Shown here in pieces: positions 21,039 through 31,461 of a DNA stretch of 41,786 bases (position 1 is its first letter; each line of letters begins with the position of its first letter). A program made the translations under genes and the position numbers. The DNA is from Aureobasidium sp. EXF-3400 (taxonomy: Eukaryota > Ascomycota > Dothideomycetes > Dothideales > Saccotheciaceae). A model generated the notes under the pieces. The model was given only the letters and a program-made list of their open reading frames with translations, was not told the origin of the DNA and did no database searches. The stretch is taken from NCBI GenBank assembly GCA_024195585.1, contig SWBL01000398.1, forward strand, positions 1-41,786, written 5' to 3'.

Positions 21039-23573
21039 ATGCCGACGTCAAAGTCGCAACCGTCGTCGCCTTCACACGCAGCTTCAACGCCTCGTCCCGT
21101 ACTCGCCCATGTGCCCGCCAACCCATCCGGTTTGCGCGTGTCGCATACCCTATCGTCGCCCGAGAACCCTTCGATGATCCTGGGCCCTGCAGACAGGACT
21201 CGTTCACCAGACGCAATCTCTGACGTGCCCCCCGTGTCCAACGGCGAACACTCCGAGCCCTCCGTCCGCACACGTCTTTTAGAACAGCAGAACTGGGATC
21301 AGAGGCCCAAGTTTTTGCAACACTACGGCAGCACCTTCAGCACCGACTCGTACGATCAAAGAGAAGGCCTCGAGAGCGGCACCGTTACTCCTCACAGCCT
21401 GCTCGACGAGAATGTCACTGATGGTCTCCTCGCTTCTGGCTCCGGCACCAATATGAGCACAACTCAATGGCTGGCCAAGCAGCATGGTATCAAGAGTGAG
21501 CGGACCATGTATGTAGCAGACTCCCTTCCCAATATACATCTTCTGCTTTCTAAACCTGTTTCCCAGGTACCTCCAATACTATCTCCCCGTGACCAATTGG
21601 ATCCGCCAGTATCAATGGAAGTTTCTGCGCGGCGATCTGATTGCTGCCTTGACTATGGCGTCTTTTTATATCCCCATGTCTTTGTCCTACGCTTCAAACC
21701 TGGCCCACTTACCACCTATTAATGGTCTTTACGCCTTCGTCTTTAATCCATTCATATATGCCATATTCGGTACTGTACCGCAGTTGGTTGTCGGTCCCGA
21801 GGCTGCTGGTTCGCTTCTGACCGGTCAAGTCGTGCGTGAAAATATTAGTTCTGGCAAGCACAGAGATAACGACTTCGCAAGCAACACTCAAATCGCTGGT
21901 ATGGTCACGGGAATTTCTGGAGCTATCATTTTGCTTGCTGGTCTTTGCAGACTCGGCTTCTTAGACAGTGTTCTGAGCCGACCTTTTCTTCGAGGCTTCA
22001 TCAGTGCCATTGGTGTTGTCATTTTCGTCGACCAACTCTTACCAGAGACCGGCATGACTGCACTTATTGAACACGATCCCAGCGGCGCTGCACACGGCAG
22101 CTCTTTAACAAAAATTGTCTATCTTATCAGGAATATCGACAAGGCACACAGATTGACCTGCGCTGTATCGTTTGGTGCCTTTGCGATCGTCATGGTCTTC
22201 AGGCAGCTGAAGAGAAGCCTGCAACCCCGGTATCCCTCAGTGGCCTACTTTCCCGACCGTTTCTTGGTCGTCGTTTTCTCTGCTCTGTTCACCTGGAAGT
22301 TCTCGTGGGACAAGCAAGGTCTCGATATCTTGGGTGACCTGAAGACTACAGGCAAGCCCTTCCAAGTACACTTTCCGTTCCAGCCATCCATGATGGAGCA
22401 CGTCACCGACGCATTCTCCACATCATTTTTGATCGCTCTGCTCGGCTTTTTCGAAAGCAGTGTCGCAGCCAAAAGTCTTGCCAATAGTACGACAAAGATT
22501 GAGAAAAAGGTAGACAAGGACGGCAATGAGTACGAGGAGGCAGATGGCATTGTCAACATGACCGTCTCTGCTAACCGCGAGTTGGTCGCCTTGGGTGTTG
22601 CAAACATCTTTGGAGGCTTGTTTATGGGCATTCCTGCCTTTGGTGGTTATGGAAGAAGTTTGGTGAACAAGAGCACTGGCGGCAAGACACCAATGAGCAG
22701 TGTCTTCTTGTCTCTAATCACCGTCTTCTGCATTCTGTTCCTACTGCCATATTTCTACTACATTCCCGTAAGTCCGATCGCCGAAGGCACATTAATAGAA
22801 AAACAGCTCAAATTGACGTGTTGGTACAGAAAGGCGTACTCGCTGCCATGATCTCGGTGGTAGCATACTCATTGATCGAGGAAGCACCCCACGACATCCA
22901 CTTCTTCTGGTCAATCAAAGGCTGGAACGAGATCGTGCTCATGCTTCTGATTTTCCTGACAACTTTCTTCTGGAACCTGCGCATCGGAATCGCCGTCGGC
23001 ATTGGCCTTTCCCTCCTACGTCTTCTTAAACACGCTACTCGCCCACGCATCCAGATCCTTGGCCGTGTTCCCGGCTCCCGTAACCATTTCGACAGCGCTG
23101 AACATGGCGGTTTAGAATTCATCCCTCACGTTCTCATCGTCAAGATTCCTGAGCCTTTGACCTTTGCCAATACAGGAAGTCTCAAGGATCGATTAAGGAG
23201 ACTAGAGGTTCATGGCACTAGTGCTGCTCACCCTGCTCTGCCGCGCGTGCGGAGCCAACAGCAAAACCGCAACGTGGTATTCGACGTCCATGGCGTGACA
23301 TCCCTAGACCCGGCCGCCGCTCAAGTGCTCCTCGAGATCGTGAGTGGGTATCGCGAACGTGGGACTAGGGTCTTCTTTTGCAGAGTACCCAGTCGCAGAT
23401 CTCAGGTGTGGAAACTCATGCTCGCGAGTGGGATCGTCGAGGTCTGTGGTGGTGAATCACATTTCTTGAGGGGAGTTGAGCAGGCGCTTGAAATGGCCGA
23501 TCACGAGGAAAGAGCTGACAGTCTGAGAGAAGATGGTGGGAGTGTCGAAGAGGGTAGAGCAGCGACCACCTGA
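21039..23573 (+). CDS. SulP-family anion transporter with STAS domain
   Basis: Exons 21039-21508, 21567-22767 and 22830-23573 join over 58-nt and 62-nt introns (GTATGT...CCCAG, GTAAGT...TACAG) into 804 aa. About 170 N-terminal residues are Ser/Pro-rich and cytosolic. The first splice restores YLQYYLPVTNWIRQYQWKFL, followed by RGDLIAALTMASFYIPMSLS, the start of the membrane domain, and VPQLVVGPEAAGSLLTGQV, the SulP signature region. Some ten or more membrane segments follow. The second splice restores YYIPKGVLAAMISVVAYSLI. A C-terminal STAS domain includes NVVFDVHGVTSLDPAAAQ. SulP proteins move sulfate, molybdate or other anions. The long N-terminus and sequence style suggest an intracellular or divergent member more than the Sul1/Sul2 sulfate permeases, but this is an inference. 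The chosen ATG is the first in frame. Confidence 0.92.
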
Positions 23574-24272
23574 GTCCTGATGTTGTAAAGAAAACACGGT
23601 TTTGACGACGATTGATGTATGAAGAAGGTACGCTACAACGTTATTGTTCAAGTATAGAGGGAACGAGTAGAGGACTTGTACAGTCTTGTCTCATGCTTCC
23701 AAGTTGGACTCACAGCCTTCTTATGATAGGAAGCTACTTCTTGGGTTTCTCTTGGTCCTCTCGTATGTTCCTGTTGTTCTATTGCGATTTCGATACAAGC
23801 TGCGGTCAGACTGATGTGCCTCCACTAAAGACAGGGTCATATGGTCAACAGCGTTTCTCATGCTTGTTCCTTGCAATACTCGATCAAACTTTTGAATACA
23901 TACATGATCGGTTGTCAAGAATATCGCCAAAGGAATTCGTCGTAGTCCGATAGTCACTTTAAGGCGTTTGAAGGTTCCGTTGTTGGTCAACATCTAGTTT
24001 GAGGCTTTCGGGAGACTTGCTTCTGGATAACCCATCATTGATGCTTGTTTCCAACAGTGCCCAGTGATAGCCTGAGACTTCAAGCAGTGTTGGTTGCTGA
24101 ATTGGCCATACATTATGTGAGTTACAGCGATACGTCGCATCAGGCATCGGCAAGGCCGAGTAGGTCCTGCCGTCGAGGCCAAAAATCGGAGCCGACATTC
24201 GAAGTCGAGGCTTCCGCTTCCGTTCCGAAGTTCGGAGACTGACTTTCCTTCTTTTCAACCCCAACAGCAAAT
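23574..24272. other. Intergenic, Zn2Cys6 factor upstream region
   Basis: 699 bp between two plus-strand genes. Short overlapping frames only; nothing else supported. Confidence 0.5.
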
Positions 24273-26488
24273 ATGGATACTGGAAACGATGAGCCTTCAC
24301 CGGCTGCTAAACGTCAGAAGATAGCCGTCGCCTGTGATTCCTGCAGGAAACGAAAGATACGATGCGATGGCAAAGCACCCGTGTGCACGCAATGCGTAAG
24401 CGGCAGGAAAAGGCATACCTGCACCTACGAGGGCAAGACACCCGACAGACGGAGCAGATTCCAGCGGGACATGGAGAACCACTTCGCCTGTTATGACGCG
24501 TTGCCCAATACCGAGGAGAGTGCAGATAACGCAGCTACAGCTGGCGGACGGACCGGACAGGACGTTACTCCTGTAGCGAATATTGGTCCTTCGCGTTCAC
24601 CTCTAGCTTTGGCTGAACATCAGAATGTGGTCTTGGGTGAGTCCTCATCCACGACCTTTCTGAATCGACTATCTCGCCATCAAGAAGACCATCAGCAAGA
24701 TTTCGTTTCCGGTGCCACGAACACAGTACCCTTCAAACCATTAGGTAGCTCTGTCGAGAAAGCAGGGGTGTTGCCTCGCCGCCGCATTGCAGATGCTATA
24801 GTTGACTGTTACTGGAAGTTTGTGCATCCTCTGTTCCCAATATTACACGCGCCCACCTTCATGACCGTATACGAGAAGTCTTGGGCCCCGCAGCCGAACA
24901 TCGTTACGCAGCTAGACCAAGGACGTAGAGAATTCGAGGAAGCTCTGTTCTATTCGACTCTAAACATCATATTTGCACTCGGTACTCGGTTCTGCGATTC
25001 CATACCAGCGGCAGAAAAGAGTAGTATGACAAGAGAGTTTTACTGTAGGTCGAGGCAGACTTTCGCGTACGACATCCTTGACTGTACTTCGTTGCCGGTC
25101 TTGCAGTTAGTTTTGCTTCATGGCGTTTACCTGCAGTCTACGACCGAGATCTCGAGATGTTGGAACATGATCGGCGTCGGCATCCGAATGGCTCAGAGCC
25201 TAGGCTTGCATTCAGAACAGTTGTATCAACGACAGAAGACAAAATATGCTCGTGAGATGGGACGAAGATTATGGCATTCCTGCCTTGTTCTTGACAGGTA
25301 GGTCTGGATTCATGTAGTGGCAGCTCGTAGCACGACTGACAGCATACAGACTAGCCGCTGCCACCTCTGGATGGCCTATAATGATCCAGAGTGAACACAA
25401 TATCTCATTGCCTGTACTTGGTGATGATGCTCTGAGTCCAGAAGGTCAAGCCTTTTCAGGTCCTGTCGGATCACTCTCAGATCTAAGCATCTTCAGGTAC
25501 ACTTGTGAGTTATTCAGTGTTGTTGGGGACATATTGACGACGCTTTACTGCAACAATGGAGCACTGCTGCCAGCAAGTACAGACACAAGATGGCAAAGTC
25601 AGATCTTGTCACAGATTATGGCGTTGAACGGCCGGCTGGAAGCATATCTGATCACGCTGCCCGAACACATCCGTGGTTTCATCGAGGGACGTGAGGAGAC
25701 CGTTTCGCAAAACACACTACCTCCCAAGCCTCTCTATCAGCAGGCCATATCTTGCAGGTATTTAAGATGGAGATATGGTATGCTGCTTGTCCATGAAATA
25801 CTAACAAAGGCGTTAGATATCTTTACACGCAGATACTTCTTTTACGTCCAGTACTGCTTCTACCATTGGATTATCCAGACGTGATCGAAGAAGGATTCAT
25901 CCCCCCTGATGAAAAGCTAATCATGCATGCTATCAATCTCTGTGCCACAGCCTGCTATCGTCTCATAGAGATATTGCACAGCAACCTTAGCTCTCCCTTT
26001 CGCGTAGCCGACTGGCACGTAGTTTACAGTAAGCATTATTGGAAATATGAACAAAGACCATAATGCAAGACTGACGAAAGGGACAATTTGTAGTGACATT
26101 TACTGCCGCGACATCTCTATTGGGCAACAAGAGGTCTGCTCCCGTACAAGCACGACACTTGCACGAACGCATCGACAACAAGATGAAGGACTCACGCCAG
26201 ATCTTGCGATACATGAATCTAGGATCGAACGTGTCTGTTGCATCGCAAGCTCTGCACTCCTTGGATGCCCTTGAGGATGAGATTGTTCAGGAGATGACGA
26301 CCAGGTGCCGCAATCTAGCCATGAGCCATGTATTGACTAGTGTAGAGCAGGATGCCGGTAACACGCTGGAGAACCTTGAAGATGTGGATGGGTTCGATTG
26401 GTTGGCGAATCCAAGTGCACTGCTTAGTATGCAAACGCCTGGATTAGATATGAGTTGGCTGGCCGGAGCAGATTCATGGCTGAGCTAG
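24273..26488 (+). CDS. Zn2Cys6 transcription factor with fungal_trans domain
   Basis: Exons 24273-25297, 25350-25757, 25817-26028 and 26094-26488 join over introns of 52, 59 and 65 nt into 679 aa. The DNA-binding finger has C21, C24, C31, C38, C41 and C50 (C-x2-C-x6-C-x6-C-x2-C-x8-C), with the basic run RKRKIRC. A disordered linker follows, then the fungal-specific regulatory domain: VDCYWKFVHPLFPILHAPTF, WNMIGVGIRMAQSLGLH, RRLWHSCLVLDRLAAATSGW and, after splicing, CRYLYTQILLLRPVLLP. The third donor (GTATTTAAG at 25758) was chosen because only it restores this helix in frame. These factors bind CGG-type half-sites as monomers or dimers. The target is unknown; it has no tightly linked pathway genes. 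Confidence 0.92.
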
Positions 26489-26648
26489 AGAGATGCAAGT
26501 GTATATAACAAATATATGGATTTCACATATGAGAGTGTCATGTATCAGTGTCTCGGCAGAAGACTTGGACTCTTCACATCTAAATCTGCTTATCGAAACG
26601 GTATCACAACCTTGAGTTGTTGAAACTGTCATGTCTAATCATGATACT

Positions 26649-28316
26649 CTAAGCATTACCACCCTCAAGCACCTCAACCACACCGCCTACCAAATGCAGA
26701 CTACCAGTAGCAAGCACCATAACCTCACCCTTGTGCTCTCCGGCAACTTGTCTAGCAGCCTTGACGGCATCCTCGACTGTTCTGAGCACACGCACATCGC
26801 AAGTCTCATCTACACCCCTCCAAGTCTCGGCCAGAGCATTTTGCACGCTCAAAGTCTCGACATCGGAAGCATTAGTATTCATGCTCGTGAGGTCAGGACG
26901 GAAGCCTGATTCGGCGTAGGTAGTGTTTGTGCAGAAGAAGGCGTGAGAGAAAGGTTTTTGGTCGGCCAACGCAGATGCAAGGGTCTCGTGTAGCTTCAAG
27001 GCTAGTGAAGAGGCGTCACGCGTCTGCTGGTTGAAGATCAGGATGCGAGTGGATGATGTTGTGGATGACGAGATGAGGCTGCCGAACCAGCGGGCGGCTA
27101 GCTCGATGCTTTCGAGTGTGTGACCGCCATCGATGTGCCACTTCAGGTTCGGAGTGGTGGTGTCTGTGCGTGTTTCGCAACGACCGCCTAAGTGAACTTG
27201 TTCGAGACCTTTGCGGAATAGGAGGGGTAGATAGGTAGGGGTGGGCAGATCCTCAACGCCCACACGGCGCAGGTAGGCAGCAGCGGCGGCGATGGCGACA
27301 GATGCGTTTGTCTTCTGGAAGTCTGCAGCAAGACCCAGTTTGATGTTTTCGAGTTCGGGGTGGGTGCTGACGACGTCGAGCTTGGTGTTTCGTTCGGCGG
27401 CGCGCTCGTGCAGAACTCGAATGGCTTCCTCAGGTTGAGGGGCAGAGAAAGCAGGAACGCCGGGCTTGAAGACACCAGCCTTGTGCCAGGCGATTTTATC
27501 GATTGTGTCGCCCAGCATGGCGACATGGTCGATGCCCAGGCTTGTGACAGCGGTGACGCTGGGCTTGACGAGGATGTTTGTACTGTCGAACTCGCCTCCA
27601 ATACCGCATTCGATGACAGCAGCATCAACACCTTCGCTGATGTATGTGTGCAGGGCCATCAAGGTCAAGAAGCGGAAGTAGACAGGCTTGGTGTCCTTGC
27701 TGGTAGGGTCGGCATGACCAGCAGCTTTAGCGGCAGCTTCAAGTCTGTTCCATGTCTCGAAGAAGTATTTGGCAAACTGCTCTTCGGTCAAGGGCTTGTT
27801 GTTGATCTGGATGCGCTCGCGCACGAATCGCAGATGGGGCGAAGTGTAGAGGCCTGTCTTGGTGACTTTCTTTTCTGCAACATACTGTCCGAGGATAGAT
27901 GAGACGAAGGAACTGGTCGAGCCTTTGCCTTTTGTTCCGGCGACGTGGACGGCGTTCAGTCGGTCGAAGTCGGCGGGCTTGGACAGGAGCGTCAGTGGTG
28001 CATAGCACTTGTCTTTGTCATGGGCGAACGCACACCTCGTAGCCGAGCTTCTTGACCCATTCAATCATCTCAGGGATGGCATTCTGGTTCATTCCCCTTC
28101 CGGACTTGCGAATGGCGTCGACGATGGAAAAGTTGCTCTGCAGCGTGTTCAAAGCCGCTACGGCTGCCTGTCATGCTTGGTCAGTTGAATGTCTGCAGAC
28201 GAGCATCCTGTAAAGCCTACATTGTAATCTCCCTGCATCCTGACAGTGGAATGGAAGTTGCGACTGGATGCTTTATGGATCAAAGACGGGTTCCATGCAC
28301 GCGACAAACAAATCAT
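26649..28316 (-). CDS. MET7: Folylpolyglutamate synthase
   Basis: Exons 28221-28316, 28036-28167 and 26649-27977 join over 53-nt and 58-nt introns into 518 aa. The spliced N-terminus reads YNAAVAALNTLQSNFSIVDA and GYEPADFDRLNAVHVAGTKG, as expected for the enzyme. GTKGKGST is the P-loop; GLYTSPHLRFVRERI, ECGIGGEFDSTN, GIDHVAMLGDTIDKIAWHKA and the DGGHTLESI segment are Mur-ligase/FPGS hallmarks. It adds glutamates to folates with ATP, retaining them in cytosol and mitochondria. The first 26 residues (RAWNPSLIHKASSRNFHSTV within them) have several basic and no acidic residues, as in a mitochondrial presequence; a second start at M27 (28238) would give a 492-aa cytosolic form. Two further in-frame ATGs lie upstream at 28355 and 28349. 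The gene name follows the yeast orthologue. Confidence 0.95.
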
Positions 28317-28576
28317 GGGCGCATGAGCATGTTGAGAGAGCTTTGGCATCCACATCCCATCCCACCTTTGACGTCTTTGCTTGCCCCGACGTCGGCAAAC
28401 GTCACGCTCCCTCGACAGAATCCTTCTTGTTCCAACTACCAATATCCGACACCGACTTGGAGTCGTCTAACTGTACTGTAAACCTGCTTGAACATGATGC
28501 TGACAATTCTCAACCATTTTGGCACCATCTCCTGCGTCCATCTGCGCATGCCAAGTTCGGCGCCCTTCCGAAGTTG

Positions 28577-28677
28577 AATCTCGGATCTGTCGCTTCAGCA
28601 TCCAACATCTCGGAACACTATCCACATCTCTTGAATTAATCTCGGAACAGTATCGATATTTCTCAAACTAATCTCGG
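28577..28677 (+). promoter_or_regulatory. Four direct ATCTCGG boxes
   Basis: AATCTCGG occurs at 28577, 28638 and 28670, and CATCTCGG at 28606. Starts are 29, 32 and 32 bp apart, about three helical turns. Two of the copies extend to CTCGGAACA. They end about 53 bp upstream of a TATA box. The reverse complement, CCGAGAT, carries a CGG-type half-site of the kind Zn2Cys6 factors use, so a cluster of activator sites is an inference. Confidence 0.55.
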
Positions 28678-28729
28678 GATAAATTTACGCGAACATGTCG
28701 ATATGCTATCATGTGCTCTGTAAGAAGCT

Positions 28730-28736
28730 ATATAAC
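28730..28736 (+). promoter_or_regulatory. TATA box of the alpha/beta hydrolase gene
   Basis: TATATAA within GCTATATAACATG, 92 bp upstream of the ATG at 28828. Confidence 0.6.
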
Positions 28737-28827
28737 ATGCTATCCCCAGACATCTAGTAGACCACCACACAACTTTGACTTCGTTCAACTATTTCATCCC
28801 GCACACCGGCATATCACTGCTGGAAAC

Positions 28828-29646
28828 ATGCCAATCCTTGAGGTCAAAAGTGCGAATCTGCACTATGAGACATTCGGTACCGGACAGCCTCTCCTTCTCA
28901 TCACTGGTGCTGGTGGTAATGGCTCAGCCTGGCATTCAGCAGCCAACCACCTATCCCAATACTACACTACAATCTGCTACGACCGCCGCAACCACTCAGC
29001 AAGTACTATCACCGGTCCTCAAGACTACTCCAACCGCTTGGACACAGATGCCTACGACGCCGCCCGTCTCATCAAACACATCAGTCCCTCCGGCAAAGCA
29101 ATCGTCGTCGGAAACTCTTCTGGTGCCATTGTAGCTCTGCACCTACTGCTCAATCACCCCGATTGCGTCGACCTGCTTGTCTCTCACGAGCCCCCTGCTT
29201 TTGGCGCTTTGCCTCCAGAGTTCCTCGTCAAGGGTGAAGCAGTAATCAATCATATTTATGATAGATACAGAAGCTCTGGTCCCATTGCTGCCATGGAAGA
29301 ATTTACTAGCAGTCTCGGTACAGGAAGTGAGGGCGAGCTCATGCGTGAACTCATGCATCCAGCAATCTCCCACGAATTTCGTGCGAACTGCCTCTTCTGG
29401 TTTGAGTTTGAACTTAGACAATATCCTTGTTCGGACCTCGATGTCGCTGCTCTTGTCAAGCTCAAGGAGAAACTCGTTCCTGCTGCTGGAGTTGATTCGG
29501 GAGATGGGGTTGGTGTTGCGCCCATTGCTGCTATTGCAGCTGCTACTGGCAAAGATATTCTCAGGCTTCCTGGTGGCCACATTGGTTTCATGACGCAGCC
29601 TCGAATGTGGGCTGAGGCGCTTGTCAAAGGTGTCAAGGCATATTGA
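28828..29646 (+). CDS. Alpha/beta hydrolase
   Basis: A single exon of 272 aa starting MPILEVKSANLHYETFGTG, the typical first strands of small alpha/beta hydrolases. LLLITGAGGNGSAWHSAAN carries the oxyanion-hole turn. The nucleophile elbow is G95-N-S97-S-G99, giving Ser97, and the catalytic His is probably H251 in LPGGHIGFM. The acid residue is not certain. The cap region is short. No signal peptide or membrane helix is present. Such proteins hydrolyse esters, amides or epoxides, or act on carbon-carbon bonds, and the substrate cannot be told here. The start was chosen at the first ATG before the domain; a longer open frame upstream (from 28711) includes the leader and the TATA region and is rejected. 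Confidence 0.9.
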   Translation: MPILEVKSANLHYETFGTGQPLLLITGAGGNGSAWHSAANHLSQYYTTICYDRRNHSASTITGPQDYSNRLDTDAYDAARLIKHISPSGKAIVVGNSSGAIVALHLLLNHPDCVDLLVSHEPPAFGALPPEFLVKGEAVINHIYDRYRSSGPIAAMEEFTSSLGTGSEGELMRELMHPAISHEFRANCLFWFEFELRQYPCSDLDVAALVKLKEKLVPAAGVDSGDGVGVAPIAAIAAATGKDILRLPGGHIGFMTQPRMWAEALVKGVKAY

Positions 29647-29992
29647 GTCTTTGGATTAAGCAATGCTACAAGTGTATTGTGAGTACTTAGCATCAATCGC
29701 TATCTACATATACAGTATATCAATATTCATCACTTCACAAATACACATCATTCTTCACCGAGAGATTAAGCAGGTGTATTGAGTATTTGCAATGCTTTTC
29801 ATTGTCATGGCATGACTATAATACAATAAAAAGGTCATAGCCTCATAAACATAAGGTATCTTTATGGTGCAGAAGAGTCCCAAGGGTCCAGCCCTGTCCT
29901 CCTTCTAGTCCTCATGGTCAGTCAAGGATCGCTCTCTTGAAGACTCGATGTTCCTTTGTTGGATGGTAGTGGTGCGAAACTGATGAACCAGT
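29647..29992. other. Convergent AT-rich intergenic region
   Basis: The 3' regions of the hydrolase (+) and the small disordered protein gene (-). No gene is seen. Confidence 0.5.
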
Positions 29993-30309
29993 TTACTTCA
30001 TGTTGGCGTTGGTGGTGGACTCGGTCGACACGGGAACACCCTTGATGCCCTTCTCTCCGGGCTGGTTGCTGCCGTTGTCGATGCCAACATTGGTGACGCC
30101 AGAGTCGGAAGCGACGGGGGCCTCGCCAGGGGCCTTGGACTCGGTGTGGCCGGCTGCGTTGGGGGCACCATCACCGTGCACTGTAGATTCTCGTTAGGAT
30201 TATGTTTTGGCGATAGCGAGAATGGGAGCTGTATCTACGTACTCTGAGCTTGCTTCTTGGCTTCCTTCTCGGACATGCCAGCGCCACCGGGAGTCTTGGA
30301 GTGAGGCAT
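29993..30309 (-). CDS. Small disordered hydrophilic protein (84 aa)
   Basis: Exons 30243-30309 and 29993-30180 join over a 62-nt intron (GTACGT...CTACAG, with a CTAAC branch site). The protein begins MPHSKTPGGAGMSEKEAKKQ and is rich in Gly, Ala, Ser, Thr, Asn and Lys, with almost no large hydrophobics, so it should be natively unfolded. The composition recalls stress or conidiation-type hydrophilins, but I see no Con-6, LEA or other named motif, and I give no function. The first exon is supported by the splice donor and by an ATG with a good context. Confidence 0.65.
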
Positions 30310-31002
30310 TGTAGAATATGTGTGTGATTGAGTATTTGTAGAGGGTTGGGATTGAGTTGAGAGAGAGAGAGAAAGAACAGTGCAAGAAGAAAGTACTTTG
30401 ATAAATATATGTGACTTCCTCCATCAGAAAGATGGAGCTTAAAAATATACCTGATGTCATCATCCATCTCATGACGCATATTCGATCTGAGATGATAGTC
30501 GTGTTTTATTTTCGTATGCCAGATTTGAGAACAACTCCACCTTTTTGATCTTTCAATGGTTGTGGAAGCTGCGATTGTTGAGCTGCTTTGATCGAGGATG
30601 TGGGTGGTGGTGTGTTTTGATCATGGTGATCGGAGGTGGTAACAAAGCTTTGGTATGCGACAGCGAGAACACATTCTCATATCAACAATCTCTTGACTTT
30701 GACCTGGCGCGTTGAACACGCCTGTAGGCAAGCAACTATTTTGGATATTCGTTTGCGATGTTTTCATACGAATGCATTGTTAATTCTGTCATGTCTTATC
30801 TTTGGTTCGCAGTATCCATACTTGCACAGCTACCGGGATTTGATAAGCTATTCTGAGCTCTCATTGTGCGCCTGGTGACACGGTGCTTGACTACAGACGC
30901 GTGAATGTACCTGCATGAGATCGATCTGCAAATTCAGGAGTTAGGCAGAACACAACGTTCATCACACGCTGCTTGTATACCATTATTTGTTGTGCAAGAA
31001 AG
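30310..31002. other. Promoter spacer between divergent genes
   Basis: Upstream sequence for the small disordered protein (-) and the histidine kinase (+). TATA-like AT-rich stretches occur near 30400 (GATAAATATATG). No gene is seen. Confidence 0.5.
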
Positions 31003-31461
31003 ATGTTGGACGTTGAGGCTTGTGATTTGATCTTTGAGGACCAGCGATCTCCTCAGATCAGCATGACAGATTCCTTAAGCAACATGCGCCAAGCACTCTA
31101 CGGATCTGTTGACCCTGACTCGATGAGATTCAAGCCCAGCAGAAGTGCTGCGCGATCAAATTCGAGGATTGCTTGTATTTGCCATGAAGCTGCTTACACA
31201 AGTCGTGGCTTCCTCATGGTTGTTCGAGCTGCCGAACAACATCTCCAAGGTGGTCAAAAAAGTGTCAAGAAAAGTGTCAATCAAATCCTCTGTCGAGGAG
31301 TTCTAGACTCGAAAAGGTCTGGCCAAACGGTTGCGCAGGCTAAATCTACGTCATTAAAACCGCGACGGCCGCGGTCAGGGAAGAGCGTAGACAGCTTTTC
31401 GCCCTTTGACAGGAAGCGTCAACATCAGAATCGATATGGAAGAGTGTGCCCTGCCATCAGA

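Larger units (their letters stand above)
28317..28827. other. Divergent promoter region, FPGS and hydrolase genes
   Basis: 511 bp between starts at 28316 (-) and 28828 (+). It contains four TCTCGG boxes and a TATA element on the hydrolase side, listed separately. Confidence 0.7.

Noticed and set aside
24273..29646. Secondary-metabolite or catabolic gene cluster around the Zn2Cys6 factor
   Set aside because: The neighbours (anion transporter, folate enzyme, lone hydrolase) share no pathway, and no backbone synthase is present.
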